Below are positions 1 to 7,853 of a stretch of 64,000 nt of DNA, piece after piece (position 1 is the stretch's first letter; each line of letters begins with the position of its first letter). The translations under genes were made by a program, and so were the position numbers. The notes below the pieces were generated by a model. It did not search any database, was not told the DNA's origin, and worked only from the letters and a program-made list of their open reading frames with translations. The stretch is from Adhaeribacter_A terreus. Its GTDB lineage: Bacteria; Bacteroidota; Bacteroidia; Cytophagales; Hymenobacteraceae. The DNA lies in the NCBI RefSeq assembly GCF_042657365.1, contig NZ_JBHSKT010000004.1:392578-456577 (forward strand), written 5' to 3'.

Positions 1-254
1 TGCATTACGCGCTTATACATCGGAATGCCTACTTTCCGGATATCGTCGCCGATGCCAATGCCTTCCAGCGCGCGCCAGCCACGGTCGCTGAGAGCCAGGT
101 TTATAGAACGTCCGCCACCAATATCAGCTTTGCGCATATCCGGGCGGCGTTCGAAAATAGTAACTTTATTGCCTTTTTTAGCGAGGTAAAGCGCCAGCAG
201 CGAGCCGACCAGGCCGGCGCCTACTATAGTGGCGTTTGGTTGAGATTCACGCAT
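1..254 (-). CDS. kmo: Kynurenine 3-monooxygenase, N-terminal part (runs off the left edge)
   Basis: Only the first 84 residues are visible. They start at an ATG preceded by a purine-rich stretch (AAGGATAAGGT). The FAD-binding Rossmann loop GAGLVGS is at residues 12-18, FERRPDMR at about 34-41, and the family signature GRSINLALSDRG at about 48-59. This combination is typical of FAD-dependent kynurenine 3-hydroxylase, which converts L-kynurenine to 3-hydroxykynurenine with NADPH and oxygen. Kynureninase, 3-hydroxyanthranilate dioxygenase and ACMSD genes lie within 14 kb on the same strand and support the call. The C-terminal membrane-associated part is outside the window. Confidence 0.93.
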   Translation of the reverse strand, partial: MRESQPNATIVGAGLVGSLLALYLAKKGNKVTIFERRPDMRKADIGGGRSINLALSDRGWRALEGIGIGDDIRKVGIPMYKRVM

Positions 255-295
255 ACCTTATCCTTCTGAAATGAATTAAAATCGGGTTCAGGAAG

Positions 296-325
296 TAAAG
301 GTAAAAAGATTCAGGTTTTTTGAAA
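296..325 (-). promoter_or_regulatory. Candidate Bacteroidota-type promoter for kmo
   Basis: On the minus strand TTTC is followed after 18 bases by TACCTTTA. This matches the phylum consensus TTTG-N17-20-TAnnTTTG except for the last base of each box. It lies about 42 bases upstream of the kmo ATG. Prediction from the motif only. Confidence 0.4.
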
Positions 326-930
326 CAGGAAATCCGTAAATTGAAGTGAAACCACCTTATTACTTTACGAGCGGCGTAGCCAGCGCAATATGCACAGGGG
401 TTTTATTGACTTTAGCGCAGCATGTATTTTTGGTCTGCCGGCAAAGTTCAAAAGACCACTGGTTCAGTTTCTTTAAAGACGTATTGGCCGCGTCGGGCAT
501 CTGGATCTGCAGGAATAAAAATATGCTCAAGCCAGCTTTCAGCAATAAATGCTTCTGATTTTTCGGAGTAGTTTTTACAATTCTGGCCATAGCACTCGGG
601 TTTACTTTTGAGAGAATCAGGGTAAAAACAGCACAATTAAAATTGGCTTTCTGTTTTTACTTTACTAAAGCTACAACTAAAAAATACCAATACCACACAA
701 AATTATTCTATCTTAGTAAAGTGTTCTTTTTCAAAGGTAAGCGTGGCATTTTGGCTGGTTAGCAATGACTCAAGAAAGTTCAAATCCACTTAAAAAAGCT
801 TTTTAACAGATGTCCCGGGTTGTTTCCTGAAGAAAAATGAATTTCAGCATTCACGTAAACCTATGCCAGCTCCGGTTTTCAGAAAGAAGACTTTATGCAG
901 CCTCAAACATTTCTGAATTCCGGGCAATGT
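326..930. other. Gene-poor stretch, possibly a decayed small ORF
   Basis: No convincing gene. Three short overlapping ORFs (346-558 plus, 360-590 minus, 448-636 minus) occur. The two minus-strand ORFs read as adjacent frames of one short region, as a frameshifted remnant might, but I recognise no family in any frame. Composition is AT-rich. The remainder up to 930 shows nothing I can name. Confidence 0.3.
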
Positions 931-960
931 GAGTTTTTCGGGCTAAAAGCATAGCGTTTT
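931..960 (+). repeat. 30-bp interspersed element, forward orientation
   Basis: The GAGTTTTT box is followed by GGCTAAAAGC and ATAGCGTTTT. It directly abuts the stop codon of the minus-strand gene that ends at 961. Confidence 0.7.
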
Positions 961-1449
961 TTACGGGCGCAAACCCTGGTTCCCGGAGTCTAGCACGTAT
1001 TTCCAGAAACCTTTGGCGTCTTTCTTCCAGATCGAAACGTAAGTGCCGTCCGTCGTAATTACTTTCCCATCTATGTCGCGGGTTTCCATTAAATACGTGC
1101 CGTAGGTATAAGCCATATCGCCGGAAGCAGCAATATCGGCATACTGTGGCGACCACGTTAAGCGAATTCCATCATCGGAAGTTCTGGACATGTACATCCG
1201 GATATTTTCGCGGCCGGTAATGGGCTGGGTTTTAGCCCGCAGCAGCACGGCATCGTCGGCAGCGTAGGCTATAAAAGCAGTGTTCAGGCCTTTTTCTTCA
1301 CTCATTTTAGAAAAATCGCGGTCGGCCTGCATTACGGCTTCGCGGGTATCGCCGGTATTCTGGGGGCCGGCCAAACGAGATGTACTGGTACAGGCAGAAG
1401 CAAACGCCACGGCCAAACCAAGCAAAAGCTGAGAAGTAAAGTTTTTCAT
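961..1449 (-). CDS. DUF4440/SnoaL-like lipoprotein
   Basis: 162 residues with a lipoprotein signal: a hydrophobic stretch from residue 8 ends in FASAC, so Cys20 is the likely lipidated residue. The rest resembles the DUF4440/NTF2-like fold: an N-terminal helix around DRDFSKMSEEKG, then strands containing DDAVLLRAKTQPITGRENI and YTYGTYLMETRD, then a C-terminal WKKDAKGFWKYVLDSGN. Proteins of this fold bind small ligands or act as minor enzymes; no catalytic residue can be assigned here. It stands alone between unrelated genes. Confidence 0.75.
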   Translation of the reverse strand: MKNFTSQLLLGLAVAFASACTSTSRLAGPQNTGDTREAVMQADRDFSKMSEEKGLNTAFIAYAADDAVLLRAKTQPITGRENIRMYMSRTSDDGIRLTWSPQYADIAASGDMAYTYGTYLMETRDIDGKVITTDGTYVSIWKKDAKGFWKYVLDSGNQGLRP

Positions 1450-1547
1450 AGTAACTGGAATAAAGCGGACAACGTGCCGGTAAACAGCGGTTTTTAACGT
1501 GTTTAGTATACTGTTTCTGGCAGAAAAAGGTGTTTTAAAAACGCAAA

Positions 1548-1570
1548 AGCCCTACGGGTTAGGCAGGGCT
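1548..1570 (-). terminator. Hairpin terminator downstream of the 1714-2451 gene
   Basis: In minus-strand direction the arms AGCCCT and AGGGCT enclose 11 bases and are followed by TTTTGCGTTTTT. Its position after the minus-strand gene fits rho-independent termination. Confidence 0.5.
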
Positions 1571-1713
1571 CTCACGGTTTCTGACAAAACAAGGTAATGA
1601 GATGATGAAATGCGGCAATTCATAGAATATAGCGCAACCCTAATGTACAAACATTTGTCAGAAATCCAAATAATTATGCCGAATATTTTCCTGAATGCAG
1701 TTTTTTAGCTGTT

Positions 1714-2451
1714 TTAAAATGCAAAGCCTAGTTTAAAACCGAGTGAAAGCAGCATGCCGCGGCGTAATTCGTCTTTCAGTTTCAGGTGCGTGGTAGTTTG
1801 CCCGGTGGCCGGATCATAGATCACACTGTAATTTTCGATGCGGTCTTTATAGAATTTATAACGCATGCCAATACCGCCATAGAAATCGAAAAAGATGCGG
1901 TCGCTGGTCTGATTGATATAGCCGATCACAAATTTACCATCTAAGATCTGCCGGCCTTGTTTCAGTTTTATGTCTTCGCCGCCCACATTGGTAACCAGGC
2001 TGCGGTAATCGCGAAAACGGACTTCCGGCGAAAAATAATAGCCCTGCAAAGCACTGCCCTGCTCCGAAGGATAATGCCGCAGCGCCGCCGAAAAACTATA
2101 GCTGTTCAAGCCTTCTTTGGTAATGCTCAGACCCGGCTGACTGCCGCTTTCCAAAATATCCGAGAGCACGTTGTCGTAAGTAGAACCCACGGAAATTTCG
2201 GCGCTGAGGTTTTTCTTGAGTTCGTGCTCGAGGTAAACCGGCATATCGCCGCTTAATATTACGAGCGGGTTTATTTTCACGCGGGTGATTTTAGCATTGC
2301 TGCGGATTTCGGGTTTTTCAGAAGCTGTTCGTTTTACTGAAGCTGGCGAATGCTTTGATGCGGTGGAATCGGACGCAAAAGTTGTGCTCTGGCTGAAAGC
2401 AACATTCGTTGCAAAAATGCCGGCAGTTAAGATCAGGAAAAAGGTACGCAT
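1714..2451 (-). CDS. Secreted beta-rich protein of unknown function, paralog of the neighbouring gene
   Basis: 245 residues from the methionine that begins MRTFFLIL; an upstream in-frame start would add nine residues before the signal peptide. The signal peptide ends near VAFSQ at about residue 21. The mature protein has a low-complexity Ser/Lys linker, then NPLVILSGDMPVYLE, where the paralog at 2621-3370 has NPLLLLQGDIPVYLE, and a series of predicted beta strands ending in the aromatic LGFKLGFAF, typical of a small outer-membrane barrel. It may belong to a DUF3575-like group, but I cannot confirm that. Likely co-evolved by tandem duplication. Confidence 0.7.
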   Translation of the reverse strand: MRTFFLILTAGIFATNVAFSQSTTFASDSTASKHSPASVKRTASEKPEIRSNAKITRVKINPLVILSGDMPVYLEHELKKNLSAEISVGSTYDNVLSDILESGSQPGLSITKEGLNSYSFSAALRHYPSEQGSALQGYYFSPEVRFRDYRSLVTNVGGEDIKLKQGRQILDGKFVIGYINQTSDRIFFDFYGGIGMRYKFYKDRIENYSVIYDPATGQTTTHLKLKDELRRGMLLSLGFKLGFAF

Positions 2452-2553
2452 AAACACGGAATTTAAAGTTGGCACCACTAAAATTTGCGGTATATCCTGA
2501 AGACAACTCTAATGCTATTTACCCTTAGTGCTGAAAATAAATGCAATAAAAAA

Positions 2554-2586
2554 ATCCCGGAAAGGCGGCTGAAGCTTTTCCGGGAT
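2554..2586 (-). terminator. Strong hairpin terminator between the two paralogs
   Basis: ATCCCGGAAA pairs with its complement across about 13 bases. Read on the minus strand it is followed by seven T residues. It terminates the 2621-3370 gene. Confidence 0.75.
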
Positions 2587-2592
2587 CTGACT

Positions 2593-2622
2593 AAAACGCT
2601 ATGCTTTTAAGGCAAAAAACTC
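2593..2622 (-). repeat. 30-bp interspersed element
   Basis: AAAACGCTATGC, then a short spacer, then CAAAAAACTC on the plus strand. It overlaps the stop codon of the minus-strand gene starting at 3370 by two bases and lies between that gene and its terminator. Confidence 0.75.
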
Positions 2623-3370
2623 AAAAGGCGAAACCTATTTTGGCTCCCAGCGAAAACAGTGGCACCATTTTATTTTCATTCCATAATTCGTAGGTTTCAA
2701 CAATGGTGGTGCCATTATCAATAATTTCCCCGTCTCTTACCATATTAAAATAATTGCGTTTGCGCATACCAACGCCCGTGTACATATCTATAAAAATATG
2801 GTCTTCTATAAAATCTACGTAGCCAAAACCCAGTTTGAAATCGGTAAAATCGCGACCCTGCTTCACATTAATAGGTTCTTCCAGATACTGGTTGGCAACA
2901 GATTTATATTTCCGGTAGCGTACTTCCGGCGCAAAATAATAGCCTTCCATGGTTTCGTATGTGCTGGACGGATAATACCGCAAACCGGCTGCAACGCTAT
3001 AACCCATCAGGTTTTCTTTAGTAGTAGTTTCCGAATAATGATCAGGGTCCAGGGCATCGGTTACCACGTTGTCGTAGGTCATGCCTAAGCCAAATTCTAT
3101 GGTGAGTTTCTTGGCAATTTTCCGCTCCAGGTAAACCGGAATATCACCTTGCAGCAGCAATAAAGGATTCATTTTTATACACGTGTGAAGCGGCGTTTTT
3201 TCGGCTACTTTTTTGGTAGTGAAATAGGTTGCCGGGCTTCCTTCGGTTACAATTATTTGCGGGCTTTGCTGCTTAGCAGAATCGGGAGCGACGCTTTTGA
3301 AAGTATGTTGCGCGAACACCCCGTTAACGGAAAGGAAACTGCACAGAAAGAGAAATAGAATTTTAGGCAT
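2621..3370 (-). CDS. Secreted beta-rich protein of unknown function, paralog of 1714-2451
   Basis: 249 residues. The signal peptide is MPKILFLFLCSFLSVNGVFA with cleavage before Q21. The core repeats the pattern of its downstream paralog: NPLLLLQGDIPVYLE, GLGMTYDNVVTDAL, AAGLRYYPS, YYFAPEVRYRKY and a final LGAKIGFAF. Alternating hydrophobic strands and an aromatic C-terminus suggest an outer-membrane beta barrel. Function unknown. A hairpin terminator separates the two copies, so they are probably separate transcription units. Confidence 0.72.
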   Translation of the reverse strand: MPKILFLFLCSFLSVNGVFAQHTFKSVAPDSAKQQSPQIIVTEGSPATYFTTKKVAEKTPLHTCIKMNPLLLLQGDIPVYLERKIAKKLTIEFGLGMTYDNVVTDALDPDHYSETTTKENLMGYSVAAGLRYYPSSTYETMEGYYFAPEVRYRKYKSVANQYLEEPINVKQGRDFTDFKLGFGYVDFIEDHIFIDMYTGVGMRKRNYFNMVRDGEIIDNGTTIVETYELWNENKMVPLFSLGAKIGFAF

Positions 3371-3462
3371 TGTGTAAAAAAATTAAACGGAGCGCTTTTT
3401 TGTGATTGCAAAAGTAAAAGTTAGTTTTGTTACTGCAACATAAATTCTCATCTAAAAACATT

Positions 3463-5024
3463 ATGAAAAAAACAGTTTTAGCCAGTTGGCTTTTGCTAAC
3501 CGGCTTGCTTCTTGGTGCCGCAGAAACGGCTTTAAGCCAGGTAAATACCAAAGTAGTTTGGGGCCGGCCTTAAAAGACCCAAGAAAAACCTCTACCATCA
3601 GAATTATTGGCAACGATAAATCTGGTTTCTATACGCTGCGCAACGACTTTTCGGGAACGTCGCTTTTTAACCGGGATAACCATAAATACATTCTGGAGCG
3701 TTACGACCTGCAAAATAAACTTGCTTTTTCGAAAGAACTGAGCATTCCAAATCCGGTTAAAAGCAAACAACGGCCTGCTTACGAAGCTATTTATTACCTG
3801 AACGGCCAGTTGGTGCTCTTCTCTTCTTACTTCGATAAAGACAACGACCGCAACATTGCTTTTGCCAACAAAGTGAATGCAGACGGAACCGTAGATCCGA
3901 AAACGGTAGATGTGTCGGTTATTGAAGGCGCTACTTCTAAAAAGAAATCCGGCGGTTTCAGCTTTTCCCTTTCCAACGACAGCTCTAAAATACTGGTGTA
4001 CCAGGATATGCCTTACGACCGGAAAGAAAACGAGAAATTCCAGTTCAAGGTACTTGACAAAGATCTGAACATTCTGGTAAACAAAGCAGTAACCCTGCCG
4101 CAGTTAGACAAAGAAACCGTGCTCAGCGATTACCGCGTAGATAACGACGGCAACGTGTATGTGCTGGCTTCTACCCTGAAAAAACGCGAAGAAAGAAAAA
4201 GCAAGGAGCAAAAGTACCTGTGCCAGGTGTATGGTTATTTCCGCGACACCGACGAGATTAAAAATTACACCATCCAGATCCCGACCAAATTTGTAACAGA
4301 TATTACGTTTGATCTGGATAAGAATAAGAACCTGATCGTGGCCGGTTTCTACGCCGACGACAAGAAGCTGAGAGCCAGCGGCACCTTTTTCATGAAAGTT
4401 GATTTTGCCAGCAAAAAGATCCTGACGCAGGGCTTAAAAGACTTCAGCAAAGAATTCCTGGAAATGTTTATGAGCAAAACCCGCGCGAAAAATGAGAACG
4501 CCGGCGTTGCGCACATGGATTTGGATAAGCTGATAATTAGAGAAGATGGCGGCGCCTTATTAGTGGGTGAACAAGCTTACCAATATGTGGTACAAACTAA
4601 GAACCAGTACACGTATCATTATGTAAGAAACGATATTGTTTTCATAAACATTAATCCGGATGGATCTATTGAATGGATGAAACGCGTGCCTAAAAAACAG
4701 CATACGGTTAATGACAACGGCATTTATTCTTCGTACTCGGTTAGCGTAATGCAAGATAAAATTTACCTGATCTATAACGACCATGTAAAGAATATTGGCA
4801 GAACGGACCCGAAAAAGCTGAAGTTTATGAAAAAACCTTCGAAAGCCGTAACCATGCTGGCGGTGATGGATGGCCGCGGAGAAGTTCAGAAAAAAGCGCT
4901 GTTCCCGGCCAAAGATCATAAAACCATTGTGCGCCCGGGCTTTTACCTGCAAGACAACAAAAGCGTTATTATTTACAGCGAAAACGGCCGTAACTACCGC
5001 TTCGGCAACATTGAATTCAACTAA
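3463..5024 (+). CDS. Secreted protein of unknown function with an apparent frameshift after the signal peptide
   Basis: The natural start is the ATG at 3463. It encodes a clear signal peptide (MKKTVLASWLLLTGLLLGA) and then VNTKVVWGRP before a stop at 3571-3573. The long downstream frame continues as GPALKDPRKTS and runs to 5024. Restoring one C in the GGGGCCGGCC run at about 3560-3569 would give VVWGPALKDP and join the two into one protein of about 520 residues. The mature part is beta-rich, with propeller-like repeats such as DKDLNILV and DGSIEWMKRV and no catalytic motif I recognise. The in-frame start at 3486 gives an Arg-rich N-terminus that is unlikely to be real. Either a true mutation or a sequencing error. 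Confidence 0.65.
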
Positions 5025-5046
5025 ACCTGAAATTACTAATTCACAT

Positions 5047-5085
5047 AAAAAAAAGGCTGCAAAACAGATTTGCAGCCTTTTTTTT
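5047..5085. terminator. Bidirectional hairpin terminator
   Basis: GGCTGCAAA pairs with TTTGCAGCC across a five-base loop and is flanked by A8 on the left and T8 on the right. It lies just after the frameshifted gene and can also stop minus-strand transcription from kynU. Confidence 0.85.
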
Positions 5086-5091
5086 ATGCAG

Positions 5092-5121
5092 AAAACGGTA
5101 TGGTTTGGAGCGAAAAAACTC
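5092..5121 (-). repeat. 30-bp interspersed element
   Basis: AAAACGGTATGGTTT, spacer, CGAAAAAACTC on the plus strand. Located between the terminator and the end of kynU. Confidence 0.7.
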
Positions 5122-5197
5122 AAAATAAAACCCGTCTCTGCTATTTTTTATGAAAGCAAAACCGGGTTCTACTAAAGCTCAATTCTTATTTAATGCA

Positions 5198-6469
5198 TTA
5201 CACGTTTTCGCGCAAAATTTCCGCAAACCGGAACACATCTTCGAAAGAATTGTAAAGCGGCACCGGCGCTACGCGAATTACGTTTGGTTCGCGCCAATCG
5301 GCAATTACCCCGGCTTTGGTGAGTTTTTCGAATAATTCCCTACCGTTTTTGTGAGCCAGCAAAGATATCTGCGCGCCGCGGTCTTTCGGGTTGGTTGGCG
5401 TGATCATTTCGAAGCTTTGAGTTTTGGCCTCGGAATTGATACCGTTTATGAGCCATTCCAGGTAACCGGTCAGTTTATCGCTTTTCTCTCGCAGGGCTTT
5501 CATACCAACTTCATCAAAGATCTTGAGCGAAGCATTGTGAACGGCCATTGGCAGAATCTGCGCATTGCTTAACTGCCAGCCAGCGGCACCCGGCATAGGT
5601 TTGAAGCCTTTCTGCATTTTAAAACGCACTTCTTTGTCGTGGCCCCACCAGCCGGCAAAACGCGGCAAGTCCGGATTGTTAGCGTGGCGTTCGTGCACAA
5701 AAACCCCAGAAGTACCACCCGGTCCGGAATTCAGGTATTTATAAGTACACCAAACGGCAAAATCTACGTTCCAGTCGTGCAAATGCAGTTCTAAGTTACC
5801 AGCCGCGTGCGCCAGATCGAAACCAACCGTTGCGCCAATTACGTGGCCGGCTTTGGTGATGGTTTCCATATCGAAGGCCTGACCGGTATAGTAATTCACG
5901 CCGCCCATCATGATCAAAGCTACCGAACCGGCATTGGCGTTAATTACGTCGATAATATCTTCGGTACGCAACGTATGTTCGCCGGCGCGCGGAGCAATTT
6001 CTATAATGGCTTCGTCGGGGTTAAAACCGTGGAATTTTACCTGGGTTTCTAACGCATATTGATCCGATGGGAAAGCGCCGGCTTCGGTAATGATCTTGAA
6101 ACGCTCTTTGGTTGGGCGATAGAAACTCACCATCATCAGGTGCAGGTTCACGGTAAGCGTGTTCATAATTACCACCTCCAGCGGATTGGCTCCTACTACA
6201 CGGGCCGCTTTTTCGGTCAGGAATTCGTGGTAGTGCATCCAGGGATTGCGGCCTTCAAAATGCCCTTCCACGCCTAAATTAGCCCAATCTTCCAGCTCAA
6301 CTTCTATGGCGGCTTTGGCACTTTTTGGCTGTAAACCCAGCGAGTTACCGGTAAAATAAATGGCATCGCGGCCGTTTACCTGCGGGAAATAGAATTGCTC
6401 GCGGTATTTGCGGAGTGGGTCTTGCTGGTCTTGCGCTTGCGCGTATTGAAGAGAATTTTCGTAGGTCAT
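5198..6469 (-). CDS. kynU: Kynureninase
   Basis: 423 residues, normal for the family. This PLP enzyme of fold type I cleaves L-kynurenine or 3-hydroxykynurenine to (3-hydroxy)anthranilate and alanine. Visible features are the N-terminal YFTGNSLGLQPK at about 38-49, the PLP-phosphate segment around MNTLTVNLH, the cofactor-binding GFDLAHAAGN (Asp218, His221), and the Schiff-base lysine in CTYKYLNSGPGG (Lys244). The ATG start is clear. It shares a strand with kmo at the left edge, but the genes between them differ in orientation, so this is not one operon. Confidence 0.97.
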   Translation of the reverse strand: MTYENSLQYAQAQDQQDPLRKYREQFYFPQVNGRDAIYFTGNSLGLQPKSAKAAIEVELEDWANLGVEGHFEGRNPWMHYHEFLTEKAARVVGANPLEVVIMNTLTVNLHLMMVSFYRPTKERFKIITEAGAFPSDQYALETQVKFHGFNPDEAIIEIAPRAGEHTLRTEDIIDVINANAGSVALIMMGGVNYYTGQAFDMETITKAGHVIGATVGFDLAHAAGNLELHLHDWNVDFAVWCTYKYLNSGPGGTSGVFVHERHANNPDLPRFAGWWGHDKEVRFKMQKGFKPMPGAAGWQLSNAQILPMAVHNASLKIFDEVGMKALREKSDKLTGYLEWLINGINSEAKTQSFEMITPTNPKDRGAQISLLAHKNGRELFEKLTKAGVIADWREPNVIRVAPVPLYNSFEDVFRFAEILRENV

Positions 6470-6638
6470 TTTAAAAAATCAAAATAAATAAACAAAAGAT
6501 AGCCGGTTGTTAAAATTTAATTAATTTTGACGCTCCTTTTTCTTCTGTTTTTAAAGTTTCTGTTTACGGCTGCTAATTTGGGAAATTTTGGGGAGAGGTA
6601 CACAGTTAAATCCATAATTCATTAATCTAACATCGTTT

Positions 6639-7637
6639 ATGAAGAAACTTTTACTCTTCCTCTTTAGCTGCATGCTAACTTTTAACGTTTTTGCAGAAAA
6701 TGACCCGGAAATGCAGGCGCGGATCGATTCTATGGAAGCTACTTTCAATTACCAGCACGGAAAAATTACTTTGCGTAACGGATTGGCTTCTATTACTGTA
6801 CCTCCGGGATTCAAATACCTGGATGCCACGCAATCGGAATATGTATTGACAGAACTTTGGGGAAACCCTAAAGGGCCTGATATGTCTTTAGGAATGCTGC
6901 TGCCGGAAAACAAAGGCGTATTAGCGGAAGATTCCTGGGTTTTTAATATTCAATATGATGAGATCGGTTACGTTAAAGACGACGATGCTGACGATATAAA
7001 CTACGACGATCTTTTGAAAGATCTGCAGGAAGAAACGGAAACTGCCAACAGCGAAAGAACCAAAGCCGGTTACGAAGCCATTAGTCTGATAGGTTGGGCT
7101 GCCAAACCATATTACGATGCTGACCGCAAAATTCTGCATTGGGCAAAAGAAATTAAATTTGGAAACGCCGAAGATAATACGCTGAACTACAACATCCGGA
7201 TTCTGGGCCGCAAAGGGGTTATGGTTTTAAATGCCATTGGAACCATGAATCAATTGCCGGAAATAAATAAAAATATTGCCAGCGTGTTGAACGTGGTAGA
7301 ATTTGAACAAGGCTCCAAATATGCAGATTTCAATCCTGATCTGGATGAAGTAGCCAGCTGGACGATAGGCGGGTTAGTAGCCGGAAAAGTACTGGCAAAG
7401 GTTGGTTTCTTTGCTTTAATACTTAAGTTCTGGAAAATTATTGCCTTAGCCGCAGTAAGTGCTTTTGGTTTCTTGCGCCGCTTTTTTGGCGGAAAGAAGG
7501 AAGAAAACAACGCTACGCCTACGGAAGAAATAAGCCAGGAAGAACCAGCTGCGATAGTAGCTTCTAATGAGCTGATGGATGGCAGCCCGATTGCTGCAAC
7601 CGAAACAGTAGCGGAAGAAGCAGAGAAAGTGAATTAA
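6639..7637 (+). CDS. DUF2167 membrane-anchored protein
   Basis: 332 residues. Signal peptide at 1-19 (LLLFLFSCMLTFNVFA). The periplasmic region carries the DUF2167 hallmarks: an N-terminal GKITLRNGLASITVPPGFKYL, LTELWGNP and WVFNIQYDEIGYVKDDDADDINYDDLLKDL, then SLIGWAAKPYYD. A transmembrane segment at about 250-280 is followed by a basic FLRRFFGGKK and an acidic Ala/Glu-rich tail. Family function is unknown. A hairpin terminator follows immediately. Confidence 0.85.
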   Translation: MKKLLLFLFSCMLTFNVFAENDPEMQARIDSMEATFNYQHGKITLRNGLASITVPPGFKYLDATQSEYVLTELWGNPKGPDMSLGMLLPENKGVLAEDSWVFNIQYDEIGYVKDDDADDINYDDLLKDLQEETETANSERTKAGYEAISLIGWAAKPYYDADRKILHWAKEIKFGNAEDNTLNYNIRILGRKGVMVLNAIGTMNQLPEINKNIASVLNVVEFEQGSKYADFNPDLDEVASWTIGGLVAGKVLAKVGFFALILKFWKIIALAAVSAFGFLRRFFGGKKEENNATPTEEISQEEPAAIVASNELMDGSPIAATETVAEEAEKVN

Positions 7638-7659
7638 AATTTCCTAAGAAATATCTTTT

Positions 7660-7690
7660 AGCCGGAATTGCTTTAGCTGCAATTCCGGCT
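7660..7690 (+). terminator. Hairpin terminator after the DUF2167 gene
   Basis: AGCCGGAATTGC and GCAATTCCGGCT form a perfect 12-bp stem around a seven-base loop, followed by TTTA. Confidence 0.8.
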
Positions 7691-7696
7691 TTTACA

Positions 7697-7810
7697 TTTC
7701 AGGCCTTTTTCCCTACCGTTTTCCAACAACGTTCAACCCTTTCTTCGACTTTTTTGCCCCAAAAGTCTACCGTTTTCCGGCACTTTTCGAGCCGTTTTGG
7801 ATACCGTTTT
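7697..7810 (+). repeat. Three same-orientation copies of the 30-bp element
   Basis: Copies at 7697-7722 (truncated left box), 7747-7776 and 7782-7810, all ending in TACCGTTTT. The last copy overlaps the -33 box of the predicted promoter of the next gene. Confidence 0.75.
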
Positions 7811-7827
7811 CCGGTCGCGTAACTTTG
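7796..7827 (+). promoter_or_regulatory. Bacteroidota-type promoter of the ClC gene
   Basis: TTTG at 7796-7799, a 20-base spacer, then TAACTTTG at 7820-7827. Both boxes match the phylum consensus, and the ATG is 27 bases downstream. Confidence 0.65.
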
Positions 7828-7853
7828 CTTACTCAAATAAGTAAAGCTGGCCA

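Noticed and set aside
346..636. Three short overlapping ORFs on both strands left of 640
   Set aside because: No recognisable domain; they lie on both strands over one another, and the two on the minus strand read like shifted frames of each other. Kept only as a possible decayed ORF.
777..800. GTTCAAATCC resembling a tRNA T-loop
   Set aside because: No acceptor, D or anticodon stem can be folded around it.
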